DNA of 64,000 bases from Gnetum montanum. Taxonomy: Eukaryota; Streptophyta; Gnetopsida; Gnetales; Gnetaceae. Position 1 is the first letter of the stretch. Each line of letters starts with the position of its first letter. Of this stretch, positions 1 to 12,800 are shown piece by piece. The notes beneath the pieces were generated by a model. The model ran no database searches. It worked only from the letters and a program-made list of their open reading frames with translations, and was not told the origin of the DNA. The translations under genes were made by a program, and so were the position numbers. The stretch is taken from positions 182,874 through 246,873 of the forward strand of contig MNCI01022616.1 of NCBI GenBank assembly GCA_015680685.1. Reading direction: 5' to 3'.

Positions 1-564
1 AACAGTGTGGTTCAGGCTTGTTATGAATCTTTAGGGAACTGGTTGTAGTAGCCTTGGCTAATGAATCTTTGTAACTTTGAATAATTCTACGATTTTTTTA
101 AATCCCATTTTTAATGTAATTTAAATAGGAAATGGTAATACATAAGATTGACCAATTTTTTATTTTTTTCTTCTTTCGTTGATTGCCTTGTAAAATCGAT
201 GGCATAGCTTTTCTATTTAACTTTCCATTTGTTTATCGTTCAATTAGAAGTTTTATGATATTGTAGAGGTGATCTTTAGATATGTTCTGATAGATATGCA
301 ACTTGAAATACCTAGCAATAGATTAAGTATAAAAATATTCCCTCTCTTTGAGAATTCATGGAAAAACAGTTTCATAAAATTAGATACCTGAACATCGTTA
401 TCCTCCAAATAGAGAGTCATTTTGTTGATGTAACCCGTGATTTTCATCGTGTCAATTAGTGCAATATGTGACAATACAAACACTATCTTTTCCTTGTAAA
501 AATCAACATTAATAACTATGAGTTTGCCCAAATCCAACATTGCTAGAGTTTGTAATCCTAGATA
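1..564. other. AT-rich sequence, no gene recognised
   Basis: No recognisable coding region. A 120-codon open frame on the minus strand (253-615) continues the reading direction of the tandem units at 565-1975. It has no motif I recognise and is probably the decayed end of the same retroelement. Confidence 0.35.
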
Positions 565-1975
565 TTTCTGAAACATTATGATTTCTATATAACCTTTGCA
601 ACAACTGGTGTACATAAACTAGTTGGAACTTTGCATTTTGTCCACCTCAAATATTTTCTTTTTTAGCCTTTTGAGTGGGAGAATTCAGTTTCATGTTTTT
701 AGATGCAATCTCAGTCAATTCAACATTAATATTAAATTCTTAAGGCATTTCTCCTAAATTCTCAAATGTATCAATATTATTTAGTTTTTTAATTACATTA
801 GGTTCAACTACTACTCCATGGAATGGTTTAATGTGACAACAGGGATAAACTAAACATGGGATTAGATAGGAATTATATGCATAGGATCTTTTCTTATTTA
901 ATATAGATTTATGGATGAGATCTATCTAATTCTTTTGTGGAACATTTAGAGAGTTTTTGACAAAAGGGATGATTAGAAAGACCATCCAAATCTCCATCGA
1001 CATGTATCTCTTTTCTAAAGATTTCATAAGATATTCCAAGACATTATAATTTCTATATAACCTTTGCAACAACCAATGTACATAAACTAGTTGGAACTTT
1101 GCATTTTGTCCACCTCAAACAATTTCTTTTTCAACCTTTTGAGTGGGAGAATCTAGTTTCATGTTTTTAGATGCAGTCCTAGTCAATTCAACATTAATAT
1201 TAACTTCTTGAGACATTTCTCCTAAATTCTCAAATGTATCAATCTCATTTAGTTTTTTAATTGCATTAGGTTCAATTGCTACTCCATGGAATGGTTTAAT
1301 GTGACAACAGGGATAAACTAAACATGGGATTAGATAGCAATTATATGCATAGGATCTCATCTTATTTAATATAGATTTATGGATAAGATCTATATAATTC
1401 TTTTGTGGAACATTTAGAGAGTTTTTGACAAAAGGGACAATTAGAAAGACCATCCAAATCTCCATCGACATGTGTCTCTTTTCTAAATATTTCATAAGAT
1501 ATTCCGAAACATTATAATTTCTATATAACCTTTGCAACAACCAATGTACATAAACTAGTTGGAACTTTGCATTTTGTCCACCTCAAATAATTTCTTTTTC
1601 AACCTTTTGAGTGGAAGAATCTAGTTTCATGTTTTTAGATGTAGTCCTAGTCAATTCAATATTAATATCAACTTCTTGAGACATTTCTCCTAAATTCTCA
1701 AATGTATCAATCTCATTTAGTTTTTTAATTACATTAGGTTCAACTACTACTCCATGGAATGGTTTAATGTGACAACAGGGATAAAATAAACATGGGATTA
1801 GATAGGAATTATAAGCATAGGATCTCATCCTATTTAATATAGATTTATAGATGAGATCTATCTAATTCTTTTGTGGAACATTTAGAGATTTTTTTGACAA
1901 AAGGAATGATTAGAAACACCATCTAAATCTCTATTGACATGTGTCTCTTTTCTAAAGACTTCATAAGATATTCTA
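565..1975 (-). repeat. Three tandem 468-bp units, decayed retroelement tail
   Basis: The same landmark (tacataaactagttggaact) starts at 611, 1079 and 1547, so the period is exactly 468 bp twice. A short lead-in runs from about 565 and the last unit fades near 1975. 468 is 156 codons, so one minus-strand frame runs through all units with only a few stops. Each unit encodes the same unrecognised protein pattern, including PCCHIKPFHG and FENLGEMSQEV. In another frame, each unit starts with the distal part of the reverse-transcriptase-like frame at 1976-2240, with an ETHVDGDLDGLSN-type motif. The units therefore look like partial tandem copies of the 3' part of a Penelope-like element, a group known for tandem partial copies. 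The repeat is seen directly; the family is inferred. Confidence 0.75.
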
Positions 1976-2240
1976 AATTTTTTGTTTAAGTCTTTATTTT
2001 TCACTATGTTAACATTTAAGGAAGGTAATGACTCGTTTTCTTCTAATTCTATAGTAAATTATACATTGGAGTCTATCTGATTAAGATTTTTATAATAGCT
2101 TGGACATTTTCTAAATCATAAGGCCAATAAACATTTGTATCATCTACATATGTTATCCAATGTTTGGGTTTCAAAGGAAACTACTTCATTTCTATTAGAT
2201 TTCTTCCTCCTTTGAAATCTCCTCTGTGCTTTGCATACTC
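1976..2240 (-). pseudogene. Penelope-like element reverse transcriptase fragment
   Basis: Reading the minus strand, one frame gives LKPKHWITYVDDTNVYWP. This resembles the catalytic motif C of Penelope-like reverse transcriptases (KPKHWxRYVDDTFxxWP). After a frameshift, another frame gives FTIELEENESLPSLNV and then RKETHVNRDL, resembling the FTxExExxxxLPFLDV and KPTHTxRYL motifs that follow in that family. The order and spacing fit a Penelope-like thumb region. At least one frameshift and several stops make it inactive. The upstream fingers domain and a GIY-YIG endonuclease are not recognisable. Penelope-like elements are known in conifers, which would fit the host, but the match is by eye on about 90 residues and a LINE-like source is not fully excluded. 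Confidence 0.55.
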
Positions 2241-2592
2241 ATGTTTTGGCATACAAGACCATGTTCACAAAGGAGCATTTAAGCATATTGACCTCTTATG
2301 AGCTCATAATCTTGAAATGAGATGCATATTCCTTTGTAGGGTTAGTTGGATGGCCTAATCACCCTCTAGCATGAATTCAAGGTGAGATTAAGGATTCAAA
2401 ATCAACCTTTCTTTAAGAATCCATTCCCTGAATTTCCATCAAGTTCTAAGGTAGGTGGTAAATAGAGCCGCCATCTTCCTATAACAAGGAAAATCATTCA
2501 AAGCTGCAAATGTCTCTAGAAGATTCTATCATTCGTTCTTGTTATATTATGTAGTTATTGTTATTACTTTTAGGATTAGAAATTTTTCTTGA
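2241..2592. other. Host-side flank of the composite insertion
   Basis: No gene is recognised. Its right end (GTTAT at 2593-2597) is the left target-site copy of the Athila-like insertion that begins at 2598. Confidence 0.5.
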
Positions 2593-2597
2593 GTTAT

Positions 2598-2812
2598 TGA
2601 TGAGCGGTGAGGTACCCCTATGCTCAACCATATGAATACGAGCCTTTCATGCATGATCCAGTCGAATTCCAAGGACTAAGTGCTTATGTGCCCTTGTGGA
2701 ACAAGGACAGGTTGGTTGATCATTGTCTTCCCAAGCTTACTTGTATGTCATGATTGTATGATTAAGTAAGCTTGAGGCATATGATTTCTATAGCTTTTAT
2801 GTTTTTATGTTC
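2598..2812 (-). repeat. 3' LTR fragment of element C
   Basis: Matches 43265-43480 in the same orientation along about 213 bp, beginning with the terminal TGATGAG. The match stops abruptly at about 2812, where one arm of the inverted repeat begins, so only the terminal quarter of an about 880-bp LTR remains. Confidence 0.8.
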
Positions 2813-2999
2813 TACACTAAGTCTCTCTATGACTTAGTGTACAGTAAATTACCAATGCTTCCCATTCAAACTAAGCTCTATACACTATCCACAACATGTG
2901 ACCTCAACCTTGACCTTAACCTAGCATAGAAACAATGGTTAGTAACCCTTAATTTGCTAGATGAAAACCAACTAGCTACCCTATTATCTAACAAATTGC

Positions 3000-3349
3000 A
3001 TAAGGCATTCAATAAGCAACGTCATGACCTAAGGATTAGGAAAGTTAGGTATTAACCAAGAGATAAGGTTCTCTACTGGAATCCCACACACGTGCCACAA
3101 CGTACTAAATTCCAAACACTGTGGAAAGGACCTTATATTATTTATGCAACTTTTCCTTTAGGGGCCATGGAAATATATAAACCTAAGAGCCTAGACAAGA
3201 AATTGTTGGTCAACATGCAACAAACCAAACCTTTCCATGAGCTTAGGACAACCAGTACACATGCTACCTCTGTTGATGGACAACCTTGCTCACTATTTCA
3301 AATCTCCTCCTTCCAACTTAGTCGTGGGGGAGATGGCCACCTATGCTAA
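3000..3349 (+). pseudogene. Integrase C-terminus copy in arm 1
   Basis: After one stop near 3056, the plus strand reads DKVLYWNP, FQTLWKGPYIIYATFP, GAMEIYKP and VNMQQTKPFHEL. This is the SH3-like C-terminal end of Ty3-type integrases (WxGPYxI...GAxEI...VNxQxxKPF) in the Athila style. It has no catalytic core. It is the inverted duplicate of the copy at 4260-4560. Confidence 0.6.
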
Positions 3350-4259
3350 CCATTTTAGGCCCTCAGTTCTTTTTGAATTTTCTTTACACATTTTTCCAAC
3401 TATTCTTATTTTTTTTACACCATTGTTCATATTTTTACTATTTCTTTGTTTCCTTGATTTACTTTTATTTGTCATCCAATAAGTGCTCATGATGGTGGAT
3501 TGCATTATATCATATTGATTGCTAATGTTTCGTTTTTATCTTTGAATTATGATACTGATATTAAGGTATGGTTCTTTTGGTAAAACAAGCAATGAGTCCA
3601 CGCCGTCCACTCATCCATACAACTCTATGGTCTCCTTTGGCTTGGAACTATATAGTCCCCTTTGATAACTCTATGGTCTCCCATGACTAAATTAAAACTC
3701 GTCCTTGCATTTCTTACAAAATATTGGAAAGGTATGGGATTATTGACTAATTGACAACTAATGGTGGAATGGGATGACAAACTCAACATGCCCAGTGAAC
3801 AGATCAATAAGCATATTACAACATTAGTGTTCATGAGCATTGTGGTGACCATTGTGCTCTATTCAAAAATACCAGCCACTAATTCATTAATAAATTTACT
3901 TATAAAAAGGGGATTATAGCCAAAGGGGACCATAGAGTTGTATGGATGAGTGGACGACATGGACTCATTACTTGTTTTACCAAAAGAACCATACCTTAAT
4001 ATCAGTATCATAATTCAAAGGTAAAAACCAAACATTAGCAATCAATATGATATACTACAATCTACCATCATGATCACTTATTGGATGATAAATAAAAGTA
4101 AATCAAGGAAACAAAAAAATAGTAAAAATATGAACAATGGTGTAAAAAAAATAAGAAAAGTTGGAAAAATGTGTAAACAAAAATTCAAAAAGAACTGAGG
4201 GCCTAAAATGATTAGCATAGGTGGCCATCTCCCCCACGACTAAGTTGGAAGGAGGAGAT

Positions 4260-4560
4260 TCAAAATAGTGAGCAAGGTTCTCCATCAACAGAGGTAGCAT
4301 GTGTACTGGCTATCCTAAGCTCATGGAAAGGTTTGGTTTGTTGCACGTCGACCAACAATTTCTTGTCTAGGCTCTCAGGTTTATATATTGTCATGGCCCT
4401 TGTAGGAAAAGTTGCATAAATAATATAAGATCCTTTCCACAGTGTTTGAAATTTAGTACGTTGTGGCACATCTATGAGATTCCAATAGAGAACCTTATCT
4501 CCTGATTGATACTTAACTTTTCTAATCCCTTAGGTCATGACATTGCTTATTAAATGCCTT
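4260..4560 (-). pseudogene. Integrase C-terminus of element C in arm 2
   Basis: Minus-strand counterpart of 3000-3349, with KFQTLWKGSYIIYATFP, YKPESLDKKLLVDVQQ and KPFHEL. It lies in the orientation expected for the end of element C's pol, just before the 3' LTR remnant. The integrase core and RNase H that should precede it are absent, apparently lost when element A or its flank was rearranged. Confidence 0.6.
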
Positions 4561-7500
4561 ATGCAATTCGTTAGATAATAGGGAAGCTAGTTGCTTTTCA
4601 TCTAGCAAATTAAGGGTTACTAATCATTGTTTCTATGCTAGGTCAGGGTCAAGGTTGAGGTCACATGCTGTGGATAGTGTATGGAGCTCAGTTTGAATGG
4701 GAAGCATTGGTAATTTACAGTACACTAAGTCATAGGGAGACTAGCTTGTAGGGAGACTAGAGCCAACAAGTTACAGATTTATGAACTCCCATCATTTTAC
4801 ATTGAATTTTCGCTTATAGGTTACAAGTTACGATTTAGATTCTTGAACAGTCGTTGCCTTCTTTTCCAAGTATTTACCTTACATCTCACTTTACACTTTA
4901 GAAATTTATGTTACATTTAGTTGCACACATATACTCGAGAAAACAAAGAAAAAAAATAAAAGACATGAAAAATAACAAAAATATTTACATAGAACATCAA
5001 GGTAATGAAGGAATACAACCATTTTATACCACAATTAAATTTAGGCCATTACATTAGTCTTTATACATTCCATCAAACATCCAAAAATCAAAAAACATCA
5101 AATAGTTTAAGCTTGACTAATGTAAAGCTCATGAATGGGGTTGATCCCCAAGATCCTCTTTCTCAGCCACTCCTCCTTCACTAGGGCCAGCCCCATCATT
5201 AACATGTCCCTACAAATTGAAAAATGGAAAAAAAAAACAAAATAGGTAAGGGTAATAAAGCAAATCATAAATACAAAAAACAAGAAAATAGTAACACTAA
5301 CAATGAAAAATGATAAAATCATACAAATATAAATGCCACAATAAAACCCTCACAAGTGAGGAAGGCCCCAAGTTGGTCTCCAAACACTGTAGAATCTTCT
5401 TTTTAGGCACATTTACCTAATCCTCCTCCAAGCCAAGGTTAATACTAATGAGTGCTTTGCCTTTGTTCACCAGGGTCCAAGTAGGATGCTCAAGAGAGAA
5501 CACGCCTGTCACAGTCTTCCCAAAGGCAGTGGTAATCGTTCTATTTGGAGATCCCTCCACCTCGGTGCACTCGACAAACCTATCATAAGAGGGCCACAAA
5601 CCTAACCCATTGATGAACATCTCAACCCGGTGATGTTCAACTAACTCTTCCTTCAACGATTTCTTGTACTAATGCTTGTGGTCCTTTTGGTCTTGGTCCC
5701 ACTTCTGTACTTTGGTAGTAAAGGATCTCCAATCTTGACATTTCCTGTTCAAAAAATCTATCTATGCTTCCTGTTCTGCTAAGTCTCATGTTTCCTGCAC
5801 TTTACTATTTACAATCGTCCAATAATGTGCATAGGTGATTTTGGATGAGGGCCATGTGCTATCACCAGACAACCTAGCAGTAGCAAAGTCATAATGAGAC
5901 TGGAGATTCCTTTTCTCCTCTCTCTCTTTTTCTAGTGTCTTCTTGAATGTGTGAACCTCATCCCATAGATACTCAGTTGAGCACCTTAAAGTCCAAACTG
6001 TCTTGGCATTCTGAATGATGCAACTAGAAACTACATCATAGATCTTTCTTGGGACCTGCTCAATATCTCCTGGTAACTTAGGGAGAGCTTCAATGTGGGT
6101 GGTTTCAGAAGGATCCCACTGAAGTTTGGTGCTTGTAAGTGCACACATAAATTAGGCATGATTGAAAATAAACACAAAGAAACATGGTAAAACCAAATGC
6201 TTAGCATAACATGTAATGTGCACGCACCTAGTTCAAGATGAGCTTCTTGCAAGCAGGTGACCACCTCATCAACAATGCCCGTAACAAAATCCATTTTCCA
6301 AGGCATCTCAAGCCATGGCCTCAATAGGTCAATTGATGTGGGATGAGCAGGGGAGGTTTCTTCAATTGGAACCTGTGATCCTGACGCAACTTCTCGGAAT
6401 TTAAGTGCCTCCAGAATTTTAGCATCTACCCCAAAATGGTTAAAATAGTCAAGAACAACACATGAAAATCAAAATACATGGATTCTAGATTGAGATAAAG
6501 AGGAACATACCAAAAGGACCTTCACTATCTGGCCTTGGTGGATCACCAAGTTGCAAAGATCCATTAAAGAAAACATCAAGGACATCCCTTTCATCACTTG
6601 AATGCCTAAGTGCATCCAAGGCCTTCATAAGCTTCATTCCCATGTTACTTATCCTCTCCTCCTCTTGTGTGACAAAAATTTCTCCTTCCTCAATTACTGC
6701 TTCCTTTTCTTTTCCTTTCTCCTTAGGTATAAGAGCTAGGATCTCTCTCTCCTTCTCTAGACTCTCCTCTGAAATAACAACAAGACGTTAAAGTTAGTAT
6801 AAGTATAGCTCATAGATATATCCAATGGCATATAAACCAAAAAAGTAAAAAAAAAAAAAATACAAACCACTTACCCTCAATTGGTAGTATAAACCGAATT
6901 TTCTTTGCCCTTGGGGGTCTCATGTCTAGGACAAATTCCTATGCATATTCCTTTCTTTTCACCTTTTCCTTGGACTTTCCAACAGTCTCACCAATTAATC
7001 ATTCAGCCCTCTTAATAGATGTGTGCAACCTGGGTGGTTCTAATCCCAAGCTTTCATGGGAATGATGAGAGCAGCTAGCCATAACTTCACTAGTAACCGA
7101 TACAGACTCCCTAATGTCTTTTGGTAGGTCCTGGGATCTAGTGGTGCTATATAAGTGATGAATCAAAGGACGGGATAATTATGAATGGTCCCTTAAAATA
7201 TGATGGTTATCCTCATCAACTTCTAGGAATTCAATGAACCTGTACAAGTTTTCCACAAAGAAAGCAAAGGTGAAGTGGGATTTTGCATGGATGCTTGAAC
7301 GTAACCTGACAATTTCCCCATGAAGGCAAGATCCTAGAAATTGTGCCCAATTATATTGCATGTATGTCTCCAAAACTGCATGCATCACACGTGCAAACTC
7401 AATCCCAAGGATTCTCCCTTGAGAAAGAGATTTGGGAAATGCCCTTGCCCGAAAGAGAGGATATAGAAAGTTTACTTCCGTCGATTAGGTATCCTCTCAC

Positions 7501-8360
7501 ATGGCAAATCCCTTGGGGCCCTTGGAAAAACCCAACCATTGTTCAAGTTCCCTTATGACTTGTCCATCCTTAGTTGCCTTGTCCACGGCTACCATGGTGC
7601 CATCCTTGGGAACATCAAAAAAATCAGAAAGAAACTCACTGGTTAGGTGGAATAATACCTTCACTCCCCGAACCTGTGTGGTAAAATGAGAAGCATCACC
7701 ACCGAAAGAGTCAACAATCATAACCATCTTAGCATTCGGAATGCTAGGAGTCAAGGCTGTAAATAGGCCCATCAAACCGGCCCAAGTGAGATGACTAATT
7801 ATCAAATTAGAAGCTCGCTTCTATAACCACTTTTGTGATTGCTCTATCTTCTCGTACTTTGTAAAAAGTGTAGCCTTAGTATGCCCTATAGTAATAGTAA
7901 CTTCTCCAGGGGGGATGACTGCTATAAAAGACAAACATAGAGTGAAAAAGTTAGAAAAGGTATGTGACACACAATGATGCAAAAAAAAAGGAAAATGGAG
8001 TTTAAGGAGCGGTCACCTACCATCTGTGACTAGTGAAGGCAAGGTGGGCACAAGATCAATCCTTTGAGGAAAGATTGGCCCATTAGGAGACCAATCCTTA
8101 TGTAACGAACCGTGGACCTCACAATGGTCAAAGGCTCTTAAAAATTGCTTATGGGAGTCAATAAGGGCCATCTTGGTTTGGTCTAACATTGTGGCACAAA
8201 GAATGGGGCCCGCCATAAAAGTCTCTAGCACTGTGCATACTAAAGTAAGCCCATCATCATCATCACACATCCCATGTTCATCAAAATGGGGCCTACATAG
8301 GAAAACAACATGCACATTTAGATGGTGAAATAAAATTAAAAAGAAATCACAAATTAAAGC

Positions 8361-9650
8361 TGAAACACCGTGAAAATTGCGAGTCGGCCTCAGGCAAAGA
8401 TTCGCGATTTAGGCGAGAGCACATGTCAGAATTCCAGAAGGGAGAACAAGGCAGAGCAAGTTAAAGAAGCACGATAGATCAACTCTTTTTCCTTTTCTTG
8501 CGGATAGATCACCTTACGCTCGTTACGCAAAGCAGTGTATCTCAGCGTAATGCGTTGCCAAGCTAATCATCATTTACGCTCCATTACGCTCGGCGGTGTA
8601 AACGAGCGTAAAACAACTTGAATACATTGTTTTCATGCTTTGTTAAGCTCTTACACACGACACAACACGAATGAGCGTAATGAAGCCTAAAGTCAGCTGA
8701 GACATGCCCGACGCACATCTGTTATTCACACGCATAGTACGCAAATGAGTGTATTGTGTGTAATCATAAAGTTCAACATAAAGCTGGTTAGGTCAACGGC
8801 ACTTCGAAAGGTCTGAGACACGTGTCATCACAGCCATCGCTTCTCCACATATTGTCAAGCCTATAAATTTCCCAGTTGGCGAAGAAAAACGGGGCAACAG
8901 GACAACACAGACAGAGATAGAAGTAGAGAGAGCAGCACTTTGGCAACCTTTGACAGCATCGCCTTCTAACAGAGACAGAGCATATTCCACTTGAGCATTG
9001 GCAGCAGGAGTGCTTACCCCTTGGGCGAAGACATAACTTTCTCTATTGGTGATCGTCAGCAGTTTCAAGCAAAGGCTATCCAAGGCAAAAGGAGCAGATC
9101 AGAGATTGAGAGATCATCTGGTGCGGACTGCAAGTTTCTATTGATCAGAAACAGTTGATCAATAGACGTCAGAACTTGACCTTCCTTGCATCCCATCTCC
9201 GGCCCACGAGGTAGATCGGACTCAATTCTGTATTTCTGCTTAGACAGTTTACCTTGTTATTTTGTGCCTACTTCACACAGCGCAATCGGGGTCTCCCCAG
9301 TGTAACGTAATATACAAAATATTCATTTCTTGGGTCAAAGCCATAGATCTTGAAATCACGCGTTTCTCTCACGTCTGATTCCCTTTACCGCGTTAGCGTT
9401 ATCATCGTTATAATTCATCTGCATCGCGTTTCTCTCATTTTTTGCTACTCGTCGAATCAAATCGTTCCATGAAATATCCATAATCTCCATCAGTTTACTG
9501 ATTAGTAAGCCCCTGTTTGATCGACAAGACCATTCAGGGCACCGCGGATTCGTTTTCTTTTCCAGCACAGCCCTCCCACGGATTCGTGGTTAAGACTGTA
9601 TACACAGATTTTGTTTGGTATTCCAGCTGCCGACATTTTCCGTCGTTACA
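8361..9650 (+). repeat. 5' LTR of element B
   Basis: 1290 bp, TG...CA. Its U3 is rich in TTACGCT and its complement AGCGTAA (several copies between 8510 and 8700). A TATA box lies at 8861-8868. The LTR is nearly collinear with 23891-25178. Confidence 0.92.
8861..8868 (+). promoter_or_regulatory. TATA box of the element B LTR
   Basis: CTATAAAT lies about 500 bp into the LTR and is preserved in the 3' LTR (24391) and solo LTR (35090). LTRs A and D carry one in the equivalent place (27588; 38002-38010 on the minus strand). It is the likely RNA polymerase II promoter of the genomic RNA. Confidence 0.7.
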
Positions 9651-9893
9651 GTTTTCTGGTGCTAGAAGGAGGGCCTGAACCTCCGATCCACATTTTTTGG
9701 GTAGCCCTGTTAGCGATTTATACCCAAAACTATAAACGTAATACCTCTAGGGAAGTTTACGGCAAATCGTGTGGTGTAGATCGGTCGCAAGAACGATTCC
9801 TTTGGAATCCTACAGGGTAGAAAGCCTATTCGCGATCTTTTTGTCAACCAGTTTTTAGATCTGGTTGTTTGTCATCATTAACCCACGTTATCA
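9651..9893 (+). other. Leader with primer binding site of element B
   Basis: Six bases after the LTR comes TGGTGCTAGAAGGAGGGCC (9657-9675), beginning with the TGG expected from a tRNA CCA end. Element D has the matching site after its LTR (about 37345-37361, minus, TAGTGCTAGAAGAAGGG). I cannot name the tRNA. The complement of 9657-9684 can be laid out as a T-arm plus acceptor arm. The rest is an untranslated leader before the gag ATG at 9894. Confidence 0.6.
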
Positions 9894-12800
9894 ATGGATT
9901 CTGTATACACAACCACAACCGCCATGGTCGCCGCTGACTTGGGTGCCACATCTGTGAACCCTGTTGTTGTCACTAGACCAACTTCTGGTGTAGCAGGACT
10001 ATAGGGACCATCGCGTAGGTCATTGAGACTGCAGGGCAAAGACCCTATCTTCACGGTCATGACCCCTAAAGAATACAACTTTATCTGCATCCAGATCCAG
10101 GCGAAGCTTGCCCTTAGCCAAGCCAAGATCGAGGCGAAGTGAAATTTCGAGATGATTCATCGAGGGGGCCAAGATTTCACCTCAACAGCCTATGACTTTA
10201 TTCCTTTAACAGACTAGCAACATGAAATTATAACACAGTTGGTTATGGCTAAGAGCGAGGCTGCACGGTCTATGAAGAAACCCCAGAATAGGGATGAAGA
10301 AGTTGATGAGTTTGCTGCCCAGTCTGAGCATTCATATCACACCCTTAGTCCCCACACTTACGTCAATCCATCATTCCCTTTCAACGAAGAAGCAGCTCCT
10401 CTTAACCCGGCCATGACCATATAGACGCATGTCCCCATCAAACCACAAGCCACTGCGCAGCCATCTGGGCTGCAAGTGCAAGTGCCCCACAATAACATGG
10501 GGGCGGTCGCATCATCACGTGTACTCAGCATTCCAGCGGTGGCTCCAGCGGCCACCGCACCTCATTTCATCCCGCAAATCCAACCCAAAACCATATCCAC
10601 AACTCGCCCGATGCAAACCTTATCTTGGCCGCCCCCTCCAACCCAGCAGATCACCGTCGTCGTGCAACCACAGATACCTGTTCAACAACCTGCCGCGAGT
10701 TAGTGGACCTACCCCACGACACAACACAACCAATCTGCGGTGTACGGTGTGCAACCCCCGGTGGCACCCACAACGCATATTCCACTGGTGGCCCAGCAAT
10801 ATCCTTATCTTTATCCTGCACAGCCAGCGACGGCAAATCTCTCCTCCCAAATCGGTGGATGATGGTCTTCACAGGCACCCCTGCCTGCAGGGATCCCTGC
10901 CCCACCATCTACCAGCCCAGCCGTCCCACCATTGCCACCGCTTGGCCCTGCTTTCCCAAGTCAGCACCCTGCTCCTCCTGCACAGGCACCTCTAGCAACA
11001 GGTCTGGACCAAGCTTTTCTACTTATTCAAACCCTCATTGAGGAGGTTAGGTGTCTTAAGGCCACTGGCTCAGACACTGTACAGATTATGGACTTTTACC
11101 AAGATGATCCCATTAGTTCAGCAGTCCCCATGTTGTCGTTGCCGCCAGGGATGTCCTTACCTCATTTTACTAAGTATAATGGAGAGGGAGATCCCAATGC
11201 TCACTTGGTCACCTTTAGATCTGAGTCCTTGTTGTTACAACAATGGCCACACACGATTATCTAAGTCTTTGCTATGTCTTTAACTGGGAAAGCTTTGGAT
11301 TGGTATCGAGCCCTCCCACGCTCTTCCATCTCAACGTTGGAAGAACTGCTGACACAATTCATGACCCGCTTTAAATACAATTTGAAGCCGGAAGTCACAT
11401 TGGATCAGCTCATGGGGGTGAAACAAGACCCGCTTGAACCCGTCCACAAGTTTATACAGCGTTGGAGTGCTACTTTGAATGAAATCCGTGAGCCAATCAC
11501 GGATTCACATCTACTTGCTATATTTAAAGGAGTAGTCAATGACTTTACTAAGTCAAAGCTATACTATCTTTCCCCCAACTCTTTACATCAATCCTTCACT
11601 CAAGTTAGAAGCATCCAAGATGCTACGGAGGCCAGCAAAGACCCAGCATATGTTGCCTACAGGAATGCTCACAACAAGAGCAAAGACAAAGGTAAGGCGA
11701 CAACAATGACAGTAGCTGCGCTGACTGAGGGTGTAAAGAACAAGAACAAGAAGGCACCTACGGTGCCTCCTGAGACCGTGGCCAATGTAGGTAGCACTAG
11801 CCAGGATACAACTACCCCTGAAAGCTTCCCCCAGCCTAAACCAAACTTTGAGCGTAAGGACCGCTCAAAGTATACAGCCCTGCCTGTAAAGCATTCAAAA
11901 CTGTTGAAGCAATTATTAGGGGCCGGATACATGCAATCCAAAAGGGTATCCGAAGAAGCTCTGAAGTGTCACAGACGTCATTGTGAGCTTCTGAAGAATC
12001 CTTCTTTAGCCCTACCTAACGAAGCACCAGTTCCGAGATCTTTCAGGCTATATCGTTTCTGTGACTACCACCAGCTGTGTGGTCACGATACGGATTACTA
12101 CTGGGCGTTGAAGGACGATATTCAACGCATGATTGACGAGCGTCATTTAAAACTAGAAGGCAGTAATCTGACGCGTCCAGAAAACCAAACATTACATGTG
12201 TATAAGAATCCGTTGAATGCAAATGACACACCTTATACAATCAATGTAATGAGTATGGATAGTGAGAGGAAAGTAGTGCCCAAACAACCTTTTGTTTTAT
12301 GCATGACTGCCAGCTCACCAAAAGGGGGGGACGCTTCATCGGTAGCCAGTAGTGCCTCGAGGCCACCTTTCATTATACGTGCACCTTCACAGAATACCAT
12401 TCAGCCACATAGTAACAGCCAAGCCGCAACCTTGTCCGCACCCACGCGTAGGCCACCTTTCATTATCAGAGCGCCAAAACCACCAGCCGCCCCTCTCACG
12501 CAAGGGCAGACCTCTAACCAGAACAGCCAACCATCGCCTCCCAAGCGAAAGGGAAAGGACATACCTGTTAACACAACGAAAGACCATTCTACGCTCGGCT
12601 TCCCTAAGCCTAGGCCCCTGGCCTCTTCGCCTTCATCTCTGCCTCAGAAATAGGATAAAGGCGCAGAAACACAGCCACCTTCTCTTGGCAAGAAAAAGAA
12701 CAACCCTTTGACCGATACTATCCTACCTCAAGAGATCTGTCTCTTGGGCCCGATGGAAGAGGACAAGGGAGACAAACCACCTAGCCGAGAAAAGGACCTC

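Larger units (their letters stand above)
2816..4745. repeat. Large inverted repeat, arms about 840 bp
   Basis: Arm 1 (about 2816-3662) and arm 2 (about 3908-4745) are reverse complements, with scattered mismatches and small indels. Both contain an integrase C-terminal coding segment, the same tail and the same block with catacaactctatggtc. The spacer is about 245 bp. Arm 2 is in the sense orientation of element C, so arm 1 is probably an inverted duplication of C's 3' part that also removed most of the 3' LTR. A transcript through it could form a long hairpin. Confidence 0.8.

Noticed and set aside
10429-10995. 188-codon plus-strand frame in the Pro-rich part of gag B
   Set aside because: Shadow frame; the frame shared with the capsid and protease is the real one.
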